From contig NZ_CP031733.1 in NCBI RefSeq assembly GCF_003086355.1, positions 1,364,001-1,428,000 on the forward strand: a stretch of DNA of 64,000 bases, read 5' to 3'. The notes below the pieces were generated by a model, which saw only the letters and a list, made by a program, of their open reading frames with translations, was not told the DNA's origin and did no database searches. The DNA is from Streptococcus chenjunshii (lineage in GTDB: Bacteria; Bacillota; Bacilli; Lactobacillales; Streptococcaceae). How positions within the stretch are numbered: the first letter of the stretch is position 1; each line of letters starts with the position of its first letter. Of this stretch, positions 36,100 through 48,705 are shown piece by piece. The position numbers and the translations under genes are program-made.

Positions 36100-36745
36100 T
36101 TTTACCAGTAAACTGAGCAAACAGCTTTCTTTTGGAGAGGAAGTCGCCAACAGTGTCACTCATGCTGTCGGAGCAGTTATTGCACTTTTTCTGCTGCCAT
36201 TTACAGCTGTCTACAGTTCACAGCATTATGGGGCAACCGCTTCTGTCGGCATGTCTGTCTTTGTTATCAGCCTTTTTCTGATGTTTCTTTCGTCCACAAT
36301 CTACCACGCCATGGCCTATGCCTCCATACAAAAATATGTCTTACGTATTATTGATCACAGTATGATTTATATTGCCATCGCAGGCAGCTACACACCTGTT
36401 GCACTTTCGTTAGTAGGAGGCTGGCTGGGCTATCTGATTATTTCTTTACAATGGGGCACAACTATTTTTGGCATTTTGTATAAAATCTTTGCTAAAAAAA
36501 TCAATGAAAAGTTCAGTCTCTTTCTCTATCTGCTGATGGGATGGCTGGTAGTCTTTATCATTCCGGTTATTATCAGCAAGACTGATTTTACATTTTGGGG
36601 ATTAATGCTCGGAGGAGGATTGTGCTATACAGTCGGCGCTTTCTTCTACGCTAGAAAAAAGCCTTATGATCATATGATCTGGCATCTGTTTATCCTGCTG
36701 GCTTCGGCCCTCCAATATATTGGAATTGTCTACTTTATGCTCTGA
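36089..36745 (+). CDS. Hemolysin III / YqfA (PAQR-like) membrane protein
   Basis: 218 residues and seven predicted membrane segments. FGEEVANSVTHAVGA near residue 15, STIYHA, DHSMIYIAIAGSYTP and a final HLFILLASALQY contain the conserved Ser/His/Asp residues of the PAQR/HlyIII hydrolase-like site. The hemolysin name is historical; it may be a lipid hydrolase. AAGGAG precedes the ATG. Transcribed with the DUF1836 regulator. Confidence 0.88.
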   Translation: MNPSFTSKLSKQLSFGEEVANSVTHAVGAVIALFLLPFTAVYSSQHYGATASVGMSVFVISLFLMFLSSTIYHAMAYASIQKYVLRIIDHSMIYIAIAGSYTPVALSLVGGWLGYLIISLQWGTTIFGILYKIFAKKINEKFSLFLYLLMGWLVVFIIPVIISKTDFTFWGLMLGGGLCYTVGAFFYARKKPYDHMIWHLFILLASALQYIGIVYFML

Positions 36746-36756
36746 GATTAAATAGT

Positions 36757-36802
36757 AAAACAGGCTTAGGACCGCTGCAAATACTGGTCCCAAGCCTGTT
36801 TT
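36757..36802. terminator. Bidirectional terminator between hlyIII and fni
   Basis: AAAACAGGCTTAGGACC pairs with GGTCCCAAGCCTGTTTT (one mismatch/bulge) around an 11-12-base loop, A/T rich at both ends. It serves convergent operons. Confidence 0.88.
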
Positions 36803-36819
36803 GACATTTATGTATGAGA

Positions 36820-38840
<2,021 letters not shown>

Positions 38841-38841
38841 A

Positions 38842-39777
38842 TCAAAGCTCCTTTGTTCGTGACACAATAATACGGTAGTTATCAGAAAAACGTTCAGCCA
38901 GTCTCTCTAAGTCTTTTTCCAGGCACAGTACCTTGACATTAGGACCAGCATCCATGGTAAAATAACAGCTTTCTCCCTGTTTCCGCAGCTCTTTAACAAA
39001 AGCCATAGCCTGATAGGAAGCAGCCGTCAGATAAGAAAAAGGAGGCTGTGCAGCTTTGGTCGTAGCATGCATAGCAAGGGCATTACGCTCTGTCAATTCA
39101 CCTACTTTGGCAAAATCATTGTTTTTCAAATATAAGAGCATATCGGCATAATCTTTTTTAGACTGCTCCACCCATTGAGCAAAGTTTGTTGATGTCTGAG
39201 CAGTCAGTCTCATCCCCTCTCTGCTGGAAATTGGCTTAGGAGAGGCATTTAAAACCAGCATAATCATAGCCAGCCGCAAATCTGTCTGAACACGGTAAAT
39301 CTCCCCACTGTCCTTATCCCATGCCGCAATTGGTCCAAAAAAAGAACGAGCTGAAGAGCCTGACGCAAACTTAGCTTTTTGAGCCAGCGCCTGCTGACTT
39401 AATCCTGTTTCAAACAGATCATTACAAGCTTTCACAAGCGCTGATAAGCCGCTGGAGCTTGAAGAGAGACCGGCAGCTGTCGGCATATTATTGCTGGTTT
39501 CAACTTTAACAAACTGATTTTTATCCTTACGAAACTGATTAATCACAGCAGAAATTTTCGCCTGTTCTTTTGCATTCTGCTGAATTCCATTGATATAAAA
39601 TTCATCCTGGACAGCTGTCTGAGGCAAAAACGAAAGCTGTGTTTCTGTAAACATATTTTCTAAAGTTAAAGAAATGCTGCTTGTTGCCGGTATCATATGG
39701 ACAGCATCCGCTTTTCCCCAATATTTAATAAGGGCAATGTTAGCATACGACTTAACACTTACAATTTTTCGATCCAC
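38842..39777 (-). CDS. mvaD: MvaD, diphosphomevalonate decarboxylase
   Basis: 311 residues. It opens with VKSYANIALIKYWGK and contains PTAAGLSSSSSGLSALV (P-loop) and SSARSFFG, the standard GHMP decarboxylase marks; the catalytic Asp is expected in the later MDAGPN. No ATG is available: GTG at 39777 follows GGAG by 10 bases and overlaps mvaK1 by 19 bases. Confidence 0.95.
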   Translation of the reverse strand: MDRKIVSVKSYANIALIKYWGKADAVHMIPATSSISLTLENMFTETQLSFLPQTAVQDEFYINGIQQNAKEQAKISAVINQFRKDKNQFVKVETSNNMPTAAGLSSSSSGLSALVKACNDLFETGLSQQALAQKAKFASGSSARSFFGPIAAWDKDSGEIYRVQTDLRLAMIMLVLNASPKPISSREGMRLTAQTSTNFAQWVEQSKKDYADMLLYLKNNDFAKVGELTERNALAMHATTKAAQPPFSYLTAASYQAMAFVKELRKQGESCYFTMDAGPNVKVLCLEKDLERLAERFSDNYRIIVSRTKEL

Positions 39778-40640
39778 GTGTGAAGAGCTCCTTTTTCTTC
39801 CAGTTTTTGGCTTATCTGCTGCGCTTGTTCAGCGTTTTCGGTCAATGCGATAATACAGCCGCCGAGGCCGCCGCCGCTTAGTTTAGCGCCAAAAGCCCCA
39901 GCCTTTAGAGCTTCCTGAACTAAGCAATCTGCTAAATCAATGCTAACAGCAATTTTTTTTAAACAATCATGTGCCTCGGTCATATCTTGTCCTAACGCCC
40001 TAAGATCTTTGGCTGAAATATGTTTTTCAGCTGCTGCAGTCAGTTCACTTAAGCGTGCAAGATGAGGAAGATTAGCTTCTTCAAACTGTGCTACCTTAGC
40101 TACAGCTTCACGGGTACGGCCATGAATACCAGTATCTGCAATAACAAGAAAAGCATCTAACTGCAACTCCAGTTCAGTAAAACCAATATTTCTGATAAAT
40201 TTAATCGCTCTGTCACTCAAACACGTTTTGGCATCCAGACCGCTGGGATTGCTGTGGGCAATAATTTCAGCTTGATTGACTAAAATCTCTAATTTGTCAT
40301 TATCGAGAGGACGGCCGTAATAATCAAAAACCGCCCGAACAGCTGCAATAGAAACAGCAGCTGAGGAACCCATTCCACGTTTTTGCGGAACCTGAGAAAT
40401 GATATCGTACGTAATTACAGCTTCTCCTGCTTTACCGAGATATTCAAGTGCAGCATAGATTGCTGTTGATAAGGGGTCGTAAAAATCAAAGGTTAGTTTT
40501 TTTTTGGCCGGTTTGATGCGACATTCTACTTCAATATTTTTCAACGGCAGTGCAATAGCGGGATAACCATATACAACTGCATGCTCTCCCATCAAAATGA
40601 TTTTACTGTGAGCCCTGCCAAGGCCAATTTTTTTTGTCAT
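39759..40640 (-). CDS. mvaK1: MvaK1, mevalonate kinase
   Basis: 293 residues, GHMP family. AHSKIILMGEHAVVYGYPA, GMGSSAAVSIA and KLSGGGLGGC are motifs 1-3. It phosphorylates mevalonate. First gene of the second mevalonate operon; all four overlap or lie within 1 base. Weak AAAGAG ribosome binding site. Gap 40641-41047 to the adhesin has no gene, only its terminator. Confidence 0.95.
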   Translation of the reverse strand: MTKKIGLGRAHSKIILMGEHAVVYGYPAIALPLKNIEVECRIKPAKKKLTFDFYDPLSTAIYAALEYLGKAGEAVITYDIISQVPQKRGMGSSAAVSIAAVRAVFDYYGRPLDNDKLEILVNQAEIIAHSNPSGLDAKTCLSDRAIKFIRNIGFTELELQLDAFLVIADTGIHGRTREAVAKVAQFEEANLPHLARLSELTAAAEKHISAKDLRALGQDMTEAHDCLKKIAVSIDLADCLVQEALKAGAFGAKLSGGGLGGCIIALTENAEQAQQISQKLEEKGALHTWIEKL

Positions 40641-40915
40641 TTTTAATCTCTTTAATTATATTTTTCTTTTTTATTTTATCACCAAATCAGAAAAAAAGCG
40701 ACCTGCAAAAAGAAGTTAAGGCAAGACAGAATAAAAAACGACCTGAACTTTATTGAAGCACCCTACCGTAGCAATGTCTGCAAAAAATAATGACTAAGAC
40801 AGAGACGGGCTGTACAGTGCCTTTCAAAGCCGGTCCAACAATTACAGCTTTCTTAAAACCTGCAGCAGAAATTGCTGGTTATTAATAGACCTTGCGCTTA
40901 CCATAATCGTAAAAA

Positions 40916-40968
40916 CAAAAACACCCCCACCAGAAGCTGATACAACAGTCTAGGTGCGGGGTGTTTAT
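40916..40968 (-). terminator. Terminator of the CshA-like adhesin gene
   Basis: AAACACCCC(G)CACC and GGTGGGGGTGTTT pair on the minus strand around a ~23-base loop, then a T-run. It lies about 80 bases after the adhesin stop. Confidence 0.8.
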
Positions 40969-41047
40969 TCAGTAACAGCCATGAAGCTTAGCCGTTAGCA
41001 CTGCTGACAGGAGCTTTCTTTTAGCAAATAGAAACTGGCTTCAAGCC

Positions 41048-44000
41048 TCAGCGCTTTTTGCGCGGTTTTAGCAGACCTGAAGCTACCGATAGCAAGATAA
41101 GACCTACTACAGCCGTATAATTGCTTTCTTCTCCTGTTTGTGGAAGCTGACCGGAATTTTCTGCAAGAGATGATATACCGTAGCTTGGATCTTCTGGTAT
41201 AACAGTTGGAGCCATTGGTTCTTGATCTGCTCGCTGAGAAGCGGACGGAGTATCAACTCCGCTTTCTGTAATAAGCGGCAGCACTGTCGGGCTGTAAACT
41301 GCTCGAACAGTCACACCATTGGCGTCTGTTGCTTCTACCACTATCGGATCCGGTGTGCCAACAAAGTCCGGATTCGGTGCAAAGGTAACTTCACCGGTGC
41401 TTGGATCAAGCGTATAGGTTCCCACTTGAATACCGGCTTTCATAGCTGGCAGAGTTGTCTCGACTGTGGCTTGACCGGTTGCTGGATCCACCAACTGGTA
41501 ACCTGTAATCGGCACACTTGGATCACCGGCTGTGAAGACGGGAGTTCCTGTTTGAGTAGCCCCCTGAAGACCGGTTGAAGTCACGTCTTCCCCTGTCGGT
41601 GTTACTGGAGTAACGGTCGGCGTATAGGTCGCACTGGCTGGGGTGCCGTTGGTATCCTGACGCACCACCGTCACTGCTGGGGCTTCGCCTACGAAGCTCG
41701 GTTCCGGTACGAAGGTCACTGTGCCATCTGGAGACACAGTATAGGTGCCGATGCCAGAAACCACTCTTTCTGTTGTCCCATCCTCAAAGGCAGCGGGAAC
41801 ACTGTCATCTATCGGCACACTCGGGTCGCCAGCTGTGAAGACTGGGGTACCAGTTTGAGTAGCCCCCTGCAGGCCGGTTGAAGTCACATCCTCACCGGTT
41901 GGCGTAACTGGCGTGACGGTCGGCATGTAGGTCGCCGTTGCTGTTGTGCCGTTGGTATCTGTTGCTTCTACCACTATCGGATCCGGTGTGCCAACAAAGT
42001 CCGGATTTGGCACAAAGGTAACTTCACCGGTGCTTGGATCAAGCGTGTAGGTTCCCACTTGAACACCGTCTTTCATAGCTGGCAGAGTTGTCTCGACTGT
42101 GGCTTGACCGGTTGCTGGATCCACCAACTGGTAACCTGTAATCGGCACACTTGGATCACCGGCTGTGAAGACGGGAGTTCCTGTTTGAGTAGCCCCCTGA
42201 AGACCGGTTGAAGTGGCGTCCTCACCGGTTGGCGTAACTGGCGTGACGGTCGGCGTATAGGTCGCACTGGCTGGGGTGCCGTTGGTATCCTGACGCACCA
42301 CCGTCACTGCTGGGGCTTCGCCTACGAAGCTCGGTTCCGGTACGAAGGTCACTGTGCCATCTGGAGACACAGTATAGGTGCCGACGCCAGAAACCACTTT
42401 TTCTGTTGTCCCATCCTCAAAGGCAGCAGGCACACTGTCATCTATCGGCACACTTGGGTCGCCAGCTGTGAAGACAGGAGTTCCTGTTTGAGTGGCCCCC
42501 TGAAGACCAGTTGAAGTGGCGTCCTCACCGGTTGGCGTAACTGGTGTGACTGTTGGCGTGTAGATCGCACTGGCTGGGGTGCCGTTGGTATCCTGACGCA
42601 CCACCGTCACTGATGGGGCTTCGCCTACGAAGCTCGGTTCTGGTACGAAGGTCACTGTGCCATCTGGAGACACGGTATAGGTGCCGACACCAGAAATCAC
42701 TTTTTCTATTGTCCCATCCTCAAAGGCAGCAGGCACACTGTCATCTATCGGCACCCTTGGATCACCGGCCGTGAAGACAGGAGTTCCCGTTTGAGTAGCA
42801 CCCTGCAGACCGGTTGAAGTCACGTCTTCCCCTGTCGGTGTTACTGGAGTAACGGTCGGCGTATAGGTCGCACTGGCTGGGGTGCCGTTGGTATCCTGAC
42901 GCACCACCGTCACTGCTGGGGCTTCGCCTACGAAGCTCGGTTCCGGTACGAAGGTCACTGTGCCATCTGGAGACACAGTATAGGTGCCGATGCCAGAAAC
43001 CACTCTTTCTGTTGTCCCATCTTCAAAGGTAGCGGGAACACTGTCATCTATCGGCACACTTGGGTCGCCGGCCGTGAAGACAGGAGTTCCCGTTTGAGTG
43101 GCACCCTGCAGACCGGTTGAAGTGGCATCTTCTCCTGTCGGTGTTACTGGCGTGACAGTCGGCGTATAGGTCGCACTGGCTGGGGTGCCGTTGGTATCCT
43201 GACGCACCACCGTCACTGATGGGGCTTCGCCTACGAAGCTCGGTTCCGGTACGAAGGTCACTGTGCCATCTGGAGACACAGTATAGGTGCCGACGCCAGA
43301 AACCACTCTTTCTGTTGTCCCATCCTCAAAGGCAGCAGGCACACTGTCATCTATCGGCACACTCAGGTCGCCAGCTGTGAAGACAGGAGTTCCCGTTTGA
43401 GTAGCCCCCTGCAGACCGGTTGAAGTCACGTCTTCCCCTGTTGGGGTAACCGGCGTAACGGTCGGCGTATAGGTCGCACTGGCTGGGGTGCCGTTAGTAT
43501 CTTGACGCACCACCGTCACTGATGGAGCTTCGCCTACGAAGCTCGGTTCCGGTACGAAGGTCACTGTGCCATCTGGAGACACGGTATAGGTGCCGACACC
43601 AGAAACCACTTTTTCTGTTGTCCCATCCTCAAAGACGGCAGGCACACTGTCATCTATCGGCACACTTGGGTCGCCGGCCGTGAAGACTGGAGTTCCCGTT
43701 TGAGTGGCACCCTGCAGGCCGGTTGAAGTCACATCTTCCCCTGTCGGTGTTACTGGCGTGACAGTTGGGGTATAAGTGGCACGAGCTGGGGTACCATTGG
43801 CGTCTGTTGCTTCTACCACTATCGGATCCGGTGTGCCAACAAAGTCCGGATTCGGTACAAAGGTAACTTCACCGGTGCTTGGATCAAGCGTGTAGGTTCC
43901 CACTTGAAAACCGTTCTTCATAGCTGGCAGAGTCGTCTCAACTGTGGCTTGACCGGTTGTCGGATCCACCAATTGATAACCTGTAATCGGCACACTTGGG

Positions 44001-46891
44001 TCGCCGGCCGTGAAGACTGGAGTTCCTGTTTGAGTGGCCCCCTGAAGACCGGTTGAAGTGGCGTCCTCACCGGTTGGCGTAACTGGTGTGACTGTTGGCG
44101 TGTAGATCGCACTGGCTGGGGTGCCGTTGGTATCCTGACGCACCACCGTCACTGCTGGAGCTTCGCCTACGAAGCTCGGTTCCGGTACGAAGGTCACTGT
44201 GCCATCTGGAGATAGGGTGTAAGTTCCAACACCAGAAACCACTTTTTCTGTTGTCCCATCCTCAAAGGCAGCAGGCACACTGTCATCTATCGGCACACTT
44301 GGGTCGCCAGCTGTGAAGACAGGAGTTCCCGTTTGAGTAGCCCCCTGCAGACCGGTTGAAGTCACATCCTCACCGGTTGGCGTAACCGGTGTGACTGTTG
44401 GCGTGTAAGCTGCCGTAACTGTTTTACCGTTCACATCTTTTGCAAGAACCTGTGCTGGATCCGGTGTGCCAACAAAATCTTTATTAGGAACAAATGCTAC
44501 TGTTCCAGTCTCTGGGTTAAAAGTATAGGTCCCAACTGCTACACCATCTTTCATTGCAAAGATTGTATTGCTGTCAGTTGGTTGGCCTGTTGTTGGATCA
44601 ATCAGCTGTTTGCTGACAAAGTCAATATCTTCGTCACCAGTATCAAAAGTGAGCGTTCCTGTTTGTACAGCCCCCTGAATATCTGTTGAAGCAGCATCAG
44701 TTGCTGTTGGTGTATTATCCGGTTCAATAATTGGAATTTGAAAATCTTCCACTTCGCCATCACGCGCCAAGCCTGTTGGATTAGCAACATCGCTGGCAGT
44801 AGAGGCAATACGCACTCGTACATTTAACTGGGTGAGATTATCTGGAATCAAGGATGGATCCGCATCAAATGTTAAAGTTGTCATGCCTGTAGATATAACA
44901 GCAGCACTAACCTTTTCATTCTCATCAAAAGTACCGTTATTATTAAAATCTACCCAGGCAGAAATATGTGCTGTATCTGCCCCGTTAAGGTTAGCCAACA
45001 CGCTCAGCGAATAGCTGTTGGATCCGCGTTTATATTGGGCGTAAGTCCCGCCATTTGTTAACTGAGCTTCACCTTCGTCATAACTGCTGGTATCATAGTA
45101 AGTCGCTGCTCCATCATCACCTGTCCAAGATGTTGTAAATACTGTCTGGTTATCCGGATCTCCTGCTACCAAGCCCAAATAAGGGGAGCCATTGCCTGTT
45201 CTCGAAGCCAGACCGGCAGCATTGGTCAAATCTTTAGTTTCCCCTAATTTAAAATCTGTATCAGCTGCTGTAGCCTGTAAAAGATGCCCTACCAGACCGT
45301 AAGATGCACTGGCATCACCATAGTCAATCGGAACAACAAAGCCTAAAACGAAAGACTGCTCACCGTTTAGAATAAAGTAATGCGACAGCTCAGTGACACC
45401 GTAAGTTGATAAAATCGGTACTGCATGCGGTTCAAATTGGTCTGTATCGTAAAGATAATATCCAGGGTTATTAGGATCGGGTTTGAACCCCCCGTCCGAT
45501 CTGACAATACCCGTGTTGATATTACTAATAATTTGTGTGTTCTGCCCACCGTTAGAACTCGAATTATAAAGAGCCTCGGAGTAAGTGTAGCCATGATCGC
45601 TCGGGTAAATGGTATTTAAGATTCTCTCAGCAAAATAATCATCTGCCGATTCTGAAACATCTGGAGCGACAACTGTCTGGTTTGGTGTATTACCGGTGGG
45701 AAGACTTATACCGGTAGAAGAGATATCAATCAGCTTAAAAACTTCGCCATTGGTCATGGTAATGGTGTTTTCTGGCCGGTCCAAAGACTCACCATCTGTA
45801 ATAAAAGCCTGAACTGGGACAGTCTCACCGTTAAAAGTAGCATTGAGACTGAAAGTGACCCCGGCATTAGCACGCCTTGATATGATACTTGTTTTAGCCG
45901 TTGACCCTAAATCATAACCACTATTGTTCAAAAGGTTACGATATTTGGTTGTCCCGTCAGTCCTCCCGTAAATAACAGGTGTCAGTGGAGCATCTATTTC
46001 TGTTTTATTTGTCGGGCTTACAAAAGCTTTATTAACAGCATTAGGATCGTAATTGGTCGTAGCGGGATCAATCCCGGCAGCGATGAGGCGGTTATAGTAT
46101 TCTTCAGTTGAATTGAAAGGCTGCAGGTTAGTCACCGTGATAGTAATCTCATAGCCCGGGGCAGGAGAAACCGTTAAAGCCGTTCCAATCTGCAGATTGC
46201 CATTGGCATCCAAATTCGTTGCACCTGACCAATCCGGGAAAAAGAGAACATCTCTCAGTTTAGCAGCAGAATCCTGATAAGCTGCCGCGACTTCTGAGGA
46301 ACGGGTCGCATAAATTCCGTTGACAGGCGTAAATTCAGATGCTACAGCCGCTGCTTGCTGAAAATTAGCAGTCAGCATGGCGGAGTCAGCAGCTGAAAAG
46401 GCCGATAAGTCAGAAATAGTCAGCACTTCAGAACTGCCGTCAGCAGCTGAAGGGTCTAAGTTCTCCTGTGTATCGCTGTTGTCATTCAGAGGCACTGTCG
46501 CATCATTTTCAGTTACCGGAAGCTCCTCCGCTGTGTCGCTGTCCGCAGCTGCTGCATCTGAAACGATTTCGCTGTATGTCTGAGGTGCCCCTTCTTCCGT
46601 TGTTGCAGAATTTTCTTGACCGCTGGTTAAAACGCTTTCTTGAACTAAGTCAGAAAAACCGCTGCTGCTATCTGCAGATGTATCCGAAACAGGGGAAACT
46701 GTGTCAGAGGCAGCAACCGCACTTTCTGACTGGATAGCATCCTGAACATCATCTGCATGAGCTGTTGCAGCAGGATTCGCTAAAAACAAAAACATCCCTA
46801 AAAGAACACTAGCTGCACCAAAATGCGTCTTCCGGATAGAAAAACGCTGTCTGGTCTGACCGTTAACTTTGTTTGATCCCTTTAACTTCAT
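41048..46891 (-). CDS. CshA-like fibrillar surface adhesin with LPXTG anchor
   Basis: 1947 residues. A YSIRK-type signal (RFSIRKTHFGAASVLLGMFLF, residues 16-36) is cleaved probably at AHA-DD near 46. An acidic Ser/Asp/Ala-rich disordered region follows (about 47-170), then a non-repetitive globular region (about 200-730) resembling CshA NR2. Next comes an array of 11 CshA-type repeats (one degenerate, ten near-identical). It ends with LPQTGEE (1916), a hydrophobic stretch and RKKR. Sortase would link it to peptidoglycan. CshA proteins bind fibronectin and other bacteria and form surface fibrils; the ligand here is unknown. AGAGG precedes the ATG. Confidence 0.92.
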   Translation of the reverse strand: MKLKGSNKVNGQTRQRFSIRKTHFGAASVLLGMFLFLANPAATAHADDVQDAIQSESAVAASDTVSPVSDTSADSSSGFSDLVQESVLTSGQENSATTEEGAPQTYSEIVSDAAAADSDTAEELPVTENDATVPLNDNSDTQENLDPSAADGSSEVLTISDLSAFSAADSAMLTANFQQAAAVASEFTPVNGIYATRSSEVAAAYQDSAAKLRDVLFFPDWSGATNLDANGNLQIGTALTVSPAPGYEITITVTNLQPFNSTEEYYNRLIAAGIDPATTNYDPNAVNKAFVSPTNKTEIDAPLTPVIYGRTDGTTKYRNLLNNSGYDLGSTAKTSIISRRANAGVTFSLNATFNGETVPVQAFITDGESLDRPENTITMTNGEVFKLIDISSTGISLPTGNTPNQTVVAPDVSESADDYFAERILNTIYPSDHGYTYSEALYNSSSNGGQNTQIISNINTGIVRSDGGFKPDPNNPGYYLYDTDQFEPHAVPILSTYGVTELSHYFILNGEQSFVLGFVVPIDYGDASASYGLVGHLLQATAADTDFKLGETKDLTNAAGLASRTGNGSPYLGLVAGDPDNQTVFTTSWTGDDGAATYYDTSSYDEGEAQLTNGGTYAQYKRGSNSYSLSVLANLNGADTAHISAWVDFNNNGTFDENEKVSAAVISTGMTTLTFDADPSLIPDNLTQLNVRVRIASTASDVANPTGLARDGEVEDFQIPIIEPDNTPTATDAASTDIQGAVQTGTLTFDTGDEDIDFVSKQLIDPTTGQPTDSNTIFAMKDGVAVGTYTFNPETGTVAFVPNKDFVGTPDPAQVLAKDVNGKTVTAAYTPTVTPVTPTGEDVTSTGLQGATQTGTPVFTAGDPSVPIDDSVPAAFEDGTTEKVVSGVGTYTLSPDGTVTFVPEPSFVGEAPAVTVVRQDTNGTPASAIYTPTVTPVTPTGEDATSTGLQGATQTGTPVFTAGDPSVPITGYQLVDPTTGQATVETTLPAMKNGFQVGTYTLDPSTGEVTFVPNPDFVGTPDPIVVEATDANGTPARATYTPTVTPVTPTGEDVTSTGLQGATQTGTPVFTAGDPSVPIDDSVPAVFEDGTTEKVVSGVGTYTVSPDGTVTFVPEPSFVGEAPSVTVVRQDTNGTPASATYTPTVTPVTPTGEDVTSTGLQGATQTGTPVFTAGDLSVPIDDSVPAAFEDGTTERVVSGVGTYTVSPDGTVTFVPEPSFVGEAPSVTVVRQDTNGTPASATYTPTVTPVTPTGEDATSTGLQGATQTGTPVFTAGDPSVPIDDSVPATFEDGTTERVVSGIGTYTVSPDGTVTFVPEPSFVGEAPAVTVVRQDTNGTPASATYTPTVTPVTPTGEDVTSTGLQGATQTGTPVFTAGDPRVPIDDSVPAAFEDGTIEKVISGVGTYTVSPDGTVTFVPEPSFVGEAPSVTVVRQDTNGTPASAIYTPTVTPVTPTGEDATSTGLQGATQTGTPVFTAGDPSVPIDDSVPAAFEDGTTEKVVSGVGTYTVSPDGTVTFVPEPSFVGEAPAVTVVRQDTNGTPASATYTPTVTPVTPTGEDATSTGLQGATQTGTPVFTAGDPSVPITGYQLVDPATGQATVETTLPAMKDGVQVGTYTLDPSTGEVTFVPNPDFVGTPDPIVVEATDTNGTTATATYMPTVTPVTPTGEDVTSTGLQGATQTGTPVFTAGDPSVPIDDSVPAAFEDGTTERVVSGIGTYTVSPDGTVTFVPEPSFVGEAPAVTVVRQDTNGTPASATYTPTVTPVTPTGEDVTSTGLQGATQTGTPVFTAGDPSVPITGYQLVDPATGQATVETTLPAMKAGIQVGTYTLDPSTGEVTFAPNPDFVGTPDPIVVEATDANGVTVRAVYSPTVLPLITESGVDTPSASQRADQEPMAPTVIPEDPSYGISSLAENSGQLPQTGEESNYTAVVGLILLSVASGLLKPRKKR
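41270..44715 (-). repeat. CshA repeat array, two interleaved repeat types
   Basis: One degenerate first repeat, then ten repeats each opening GED(V/A)TSTGLQGATQTG. Seven are 101 residues (303 bp; PIDDSVPA..FEDGTTEKVV type) and three are 110 residues (330 bp; PITGYQLVDPTTGQ type). From N to C the order is S-Y-S-S-S-S-S-Y-S-Y. DNA identity between copies is very high. Confidence 0.9.
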
Positions 46892-46967
46892 CTTTTTCCT
46901 CTCACTATTTATTATGATAATTACTTAGACTAATCCCATAATATCACGATTAGTAAAATACCTTTTA

Positions 46968-46996
46968 ATTTTACATTAATAGGAAAAATTTAGCAA
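46968..46996 (-). promoter_or_regulatory. Promoter of the adhesin gene
   Basis: TTGCTA (46996-46991), 17-base spacer, TAAAAT (46973-46968). It lies about 75 bases upstream of the ATG in an AT-rich gap. Confidence 0.6.
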
Positions 46997-47151
46997 TAAG
47001 GAAATCCTGAAAAATATAACATTGACTGTCTTCAGGTCAGAACCCCATATTTGACAGCCTTTATAATTCCCTTTATTTTTTCTTCTGCATCAGTCTTTAT
47101 AGTTTAATCTACTGAATATTTACTCGTTTTTTAATTTTAATCACATATAAT

Positions 47152-47181
47152 CTTAAAATAAAAAGCTGATACACAGCTTAT
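47152..47181 (-). terminator. Terminator of the amino-acid ABC operon
   Basis: Minus strand AAGCTG-TGTAT-CAGCTT followed by TTTTATTTT. It lies about 70 bases after the ATPase stop. Gap 46892-47246 holds this and the adhesin promoter only. Confidence 0.75.
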
Positions 47182-47246
47182 TGTAAACTATAAATAGCGG
47201 ATATTTCGAAAAATAAAAGAGTCTTTCAGCACTGCTGATTGATTTT

Positions 47247-48005
47247 TCAAATAACCGGGTCGCTATTCAAATCGGGAATAATCCGCGTCAAAAATTGCTT
47301 GGTCCGCTCTTCTTTAGGATGGAGAAAGAACTGATCAGGATGCCCCTCCTCAACAATTCGGCCGTCATCTAAAAAAAGGATGTGATTAGCTACATCACGC
47401 GCAAAGGACATCTCGTGGGTAACGACAATCATAGTAATCCCTTCTCTGGCCAGCTGTTTCATAACAGCTAAAACATCTCCAATCAATTCGGGATCAAGAG
47501 CCGAAGTAGGCTCATCAAATAGAATCACTTCCGGTTTTACAGCAATCGCCCGAGCAATACCGATACGCTGCTGCTGACCGCCTGAAAGCTGGCTGGGGTA
47601 GTAATCTCTATAATCCAGCAGCCCCACTTTTTCTAAAGCTTCTTCTGCAGTCTTCAGCGCTTCTTTTTTAGGAATTTGTCTGGCAATAACTAAGCCTTCC
47701 AAAACATTCTCCAGAGCTGTTTTATTTGCGAAAAGATTGTAATGCTGGAAAACAAAAGCTGTCTTCTTGCGAATACTGAGAATTTCCTTGCGGCTTAATT
47801 TAGCTAAATTATAGTCTTGTCCGGCTAAACTCAGCTGGCCGCTGTCAGCCTTTTCTAAATGGTTCAGACATCTTAAAAAAGTCGTTTTTCCTGAACCGCT
47901 GGGACCGAGAACAACAACGACATCACCTTGTTCGACCGTTAAGCTGATTTCACTAAGCACTTTTTTCTGCCCAAAAGTTTTGGACAATTTTTTCACTTCT
48001 AACAT
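47247..48005 (-). CDS. Polar amino-acid ABC transporter ATPase
   Basis: 252 residues. Walker [10 protein letters not shown] at 34-42, signature LSGGQQQR, Walker [13 protein letters not shown], switch His in VVTHEM. GlnQ/TcyN-type. A longer frame to 48041 overlaps the upstream permease, but ATG 48005 has GGAGG and matches family length. Last gene of the operon. Confidence 0.93.
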   Translation of the reverse strand: MLEVKKLSKTFGQKKVLSEISLTVEQGDVVVVLGPSGSGKTTFLRCLNHLEKADSGQLSLAGQDYNLAKLSRKEILSIRKKTAFVFQHYNLFANKTALENVLEGLVIARQIPKKEALKTAEEALEKVGLLDYRDYYPSQLSGGQQQRIGIARAIAVKPEVILFDEPTSALDPELIGDVLAVMKQLAREGITMIVVTHEMSFARDVANHILFLDDGRIVEEGHPDQFFLHPKEERTKQFLTRIIPDLNSDPVI

Positions 48006-48015
48006 CAATCCCTCC

Positions 48016-48696
48016 CTAAACAGCACGGAACCGTTTTTCAAATATACGAAAAAGATACTGAATCAAACCGCAAATAATAAGATAGATAATAAAAATAACA
48101 AAATAAGATTCAAAATACTGATAGCCATAAGCTGCCTCTACTCTGGCAATTGCTGTGATATCTCTGACCGTCATGACAAAAACCAGTGAGGTTCCCTTAA
48201 CCAAATTGATCACTAAATTGCTGAGATTAGGCAGTGCAAGCGGTAAAGCTTGAGGAAAAATAATCCTCAAATAAGCCTGTCTGTCTGTCAAACCAATAGC
48301 CTGTGCCGCCTCCAGCTGTCCTCTGTCAACAGCAAGAATACTTGAGCGTATAATTTCTGACAGGGAACCTGTTGCCATAATACTAAAGATAATAAAGGCA
48401 TAGTAAATCGGATTCAGTTCAAAAATATTAATCCCAACTGATCGCAGCACCGTATTTAAAAGACTGGGAAAAAGGCTGTAAAAGAAAAGAATCAATAGTA
48501 TAGGCGGCGTGGCCCGAATAAATGCTAAGTAAACCACAGAAAATGCCGTAATACCCTTTAACTTATAAATACGTCCCAAAGCTAAAAAGAGAGCCGGCAA
48601 AAAACTTAAGATAAGAGCCGCTGCCATAATTCCTAAAGTAACAGGAACTCCGGCAAGGGCTTTTATAAAAGTCTCATAAATATAACTAAAATTCAT
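48016..48696 (-). CDS. Polar amino-acid ABC transporter permease (second)
   Basis: 226 residues, about five membrane segments, HisM/GlnP type. The EAA loop is visible as [30 protein letters not shown] precedes the ATG. It pairs with the permease at 48706 as a heterodimer. Confidence 0.9.
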   Translation of the reverse strand: MNFSYIYETFIKALAGVPVTLGIMAAALILSFLPALFLALGRIYKLKGITAFSVVYLAFIRATPPILLILFFYSLFPSLLNTVLRSVGINIFELNPIYYAFIIFSIMATGSLSEIIRSSILAVDRGQLEAAQAIGLTDRQAYLRIIFPQALPLALPNLSNLVINLVKGTSLVFVMTVRDITAIARVEAAYGYQYFESYFVIFIIYLIICGLIQYLFRIFEKRFRAV

Positions 48697-48705
48697 AGCC
48701 TGCTC

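Noticed and set aside
42553-44316. Recurrent open frames antisense to and in other frames of the CshA repeats
   Set aside because: Each copy arises from the same 303/330-bp repeat; they are shadows of the adhesin gene.
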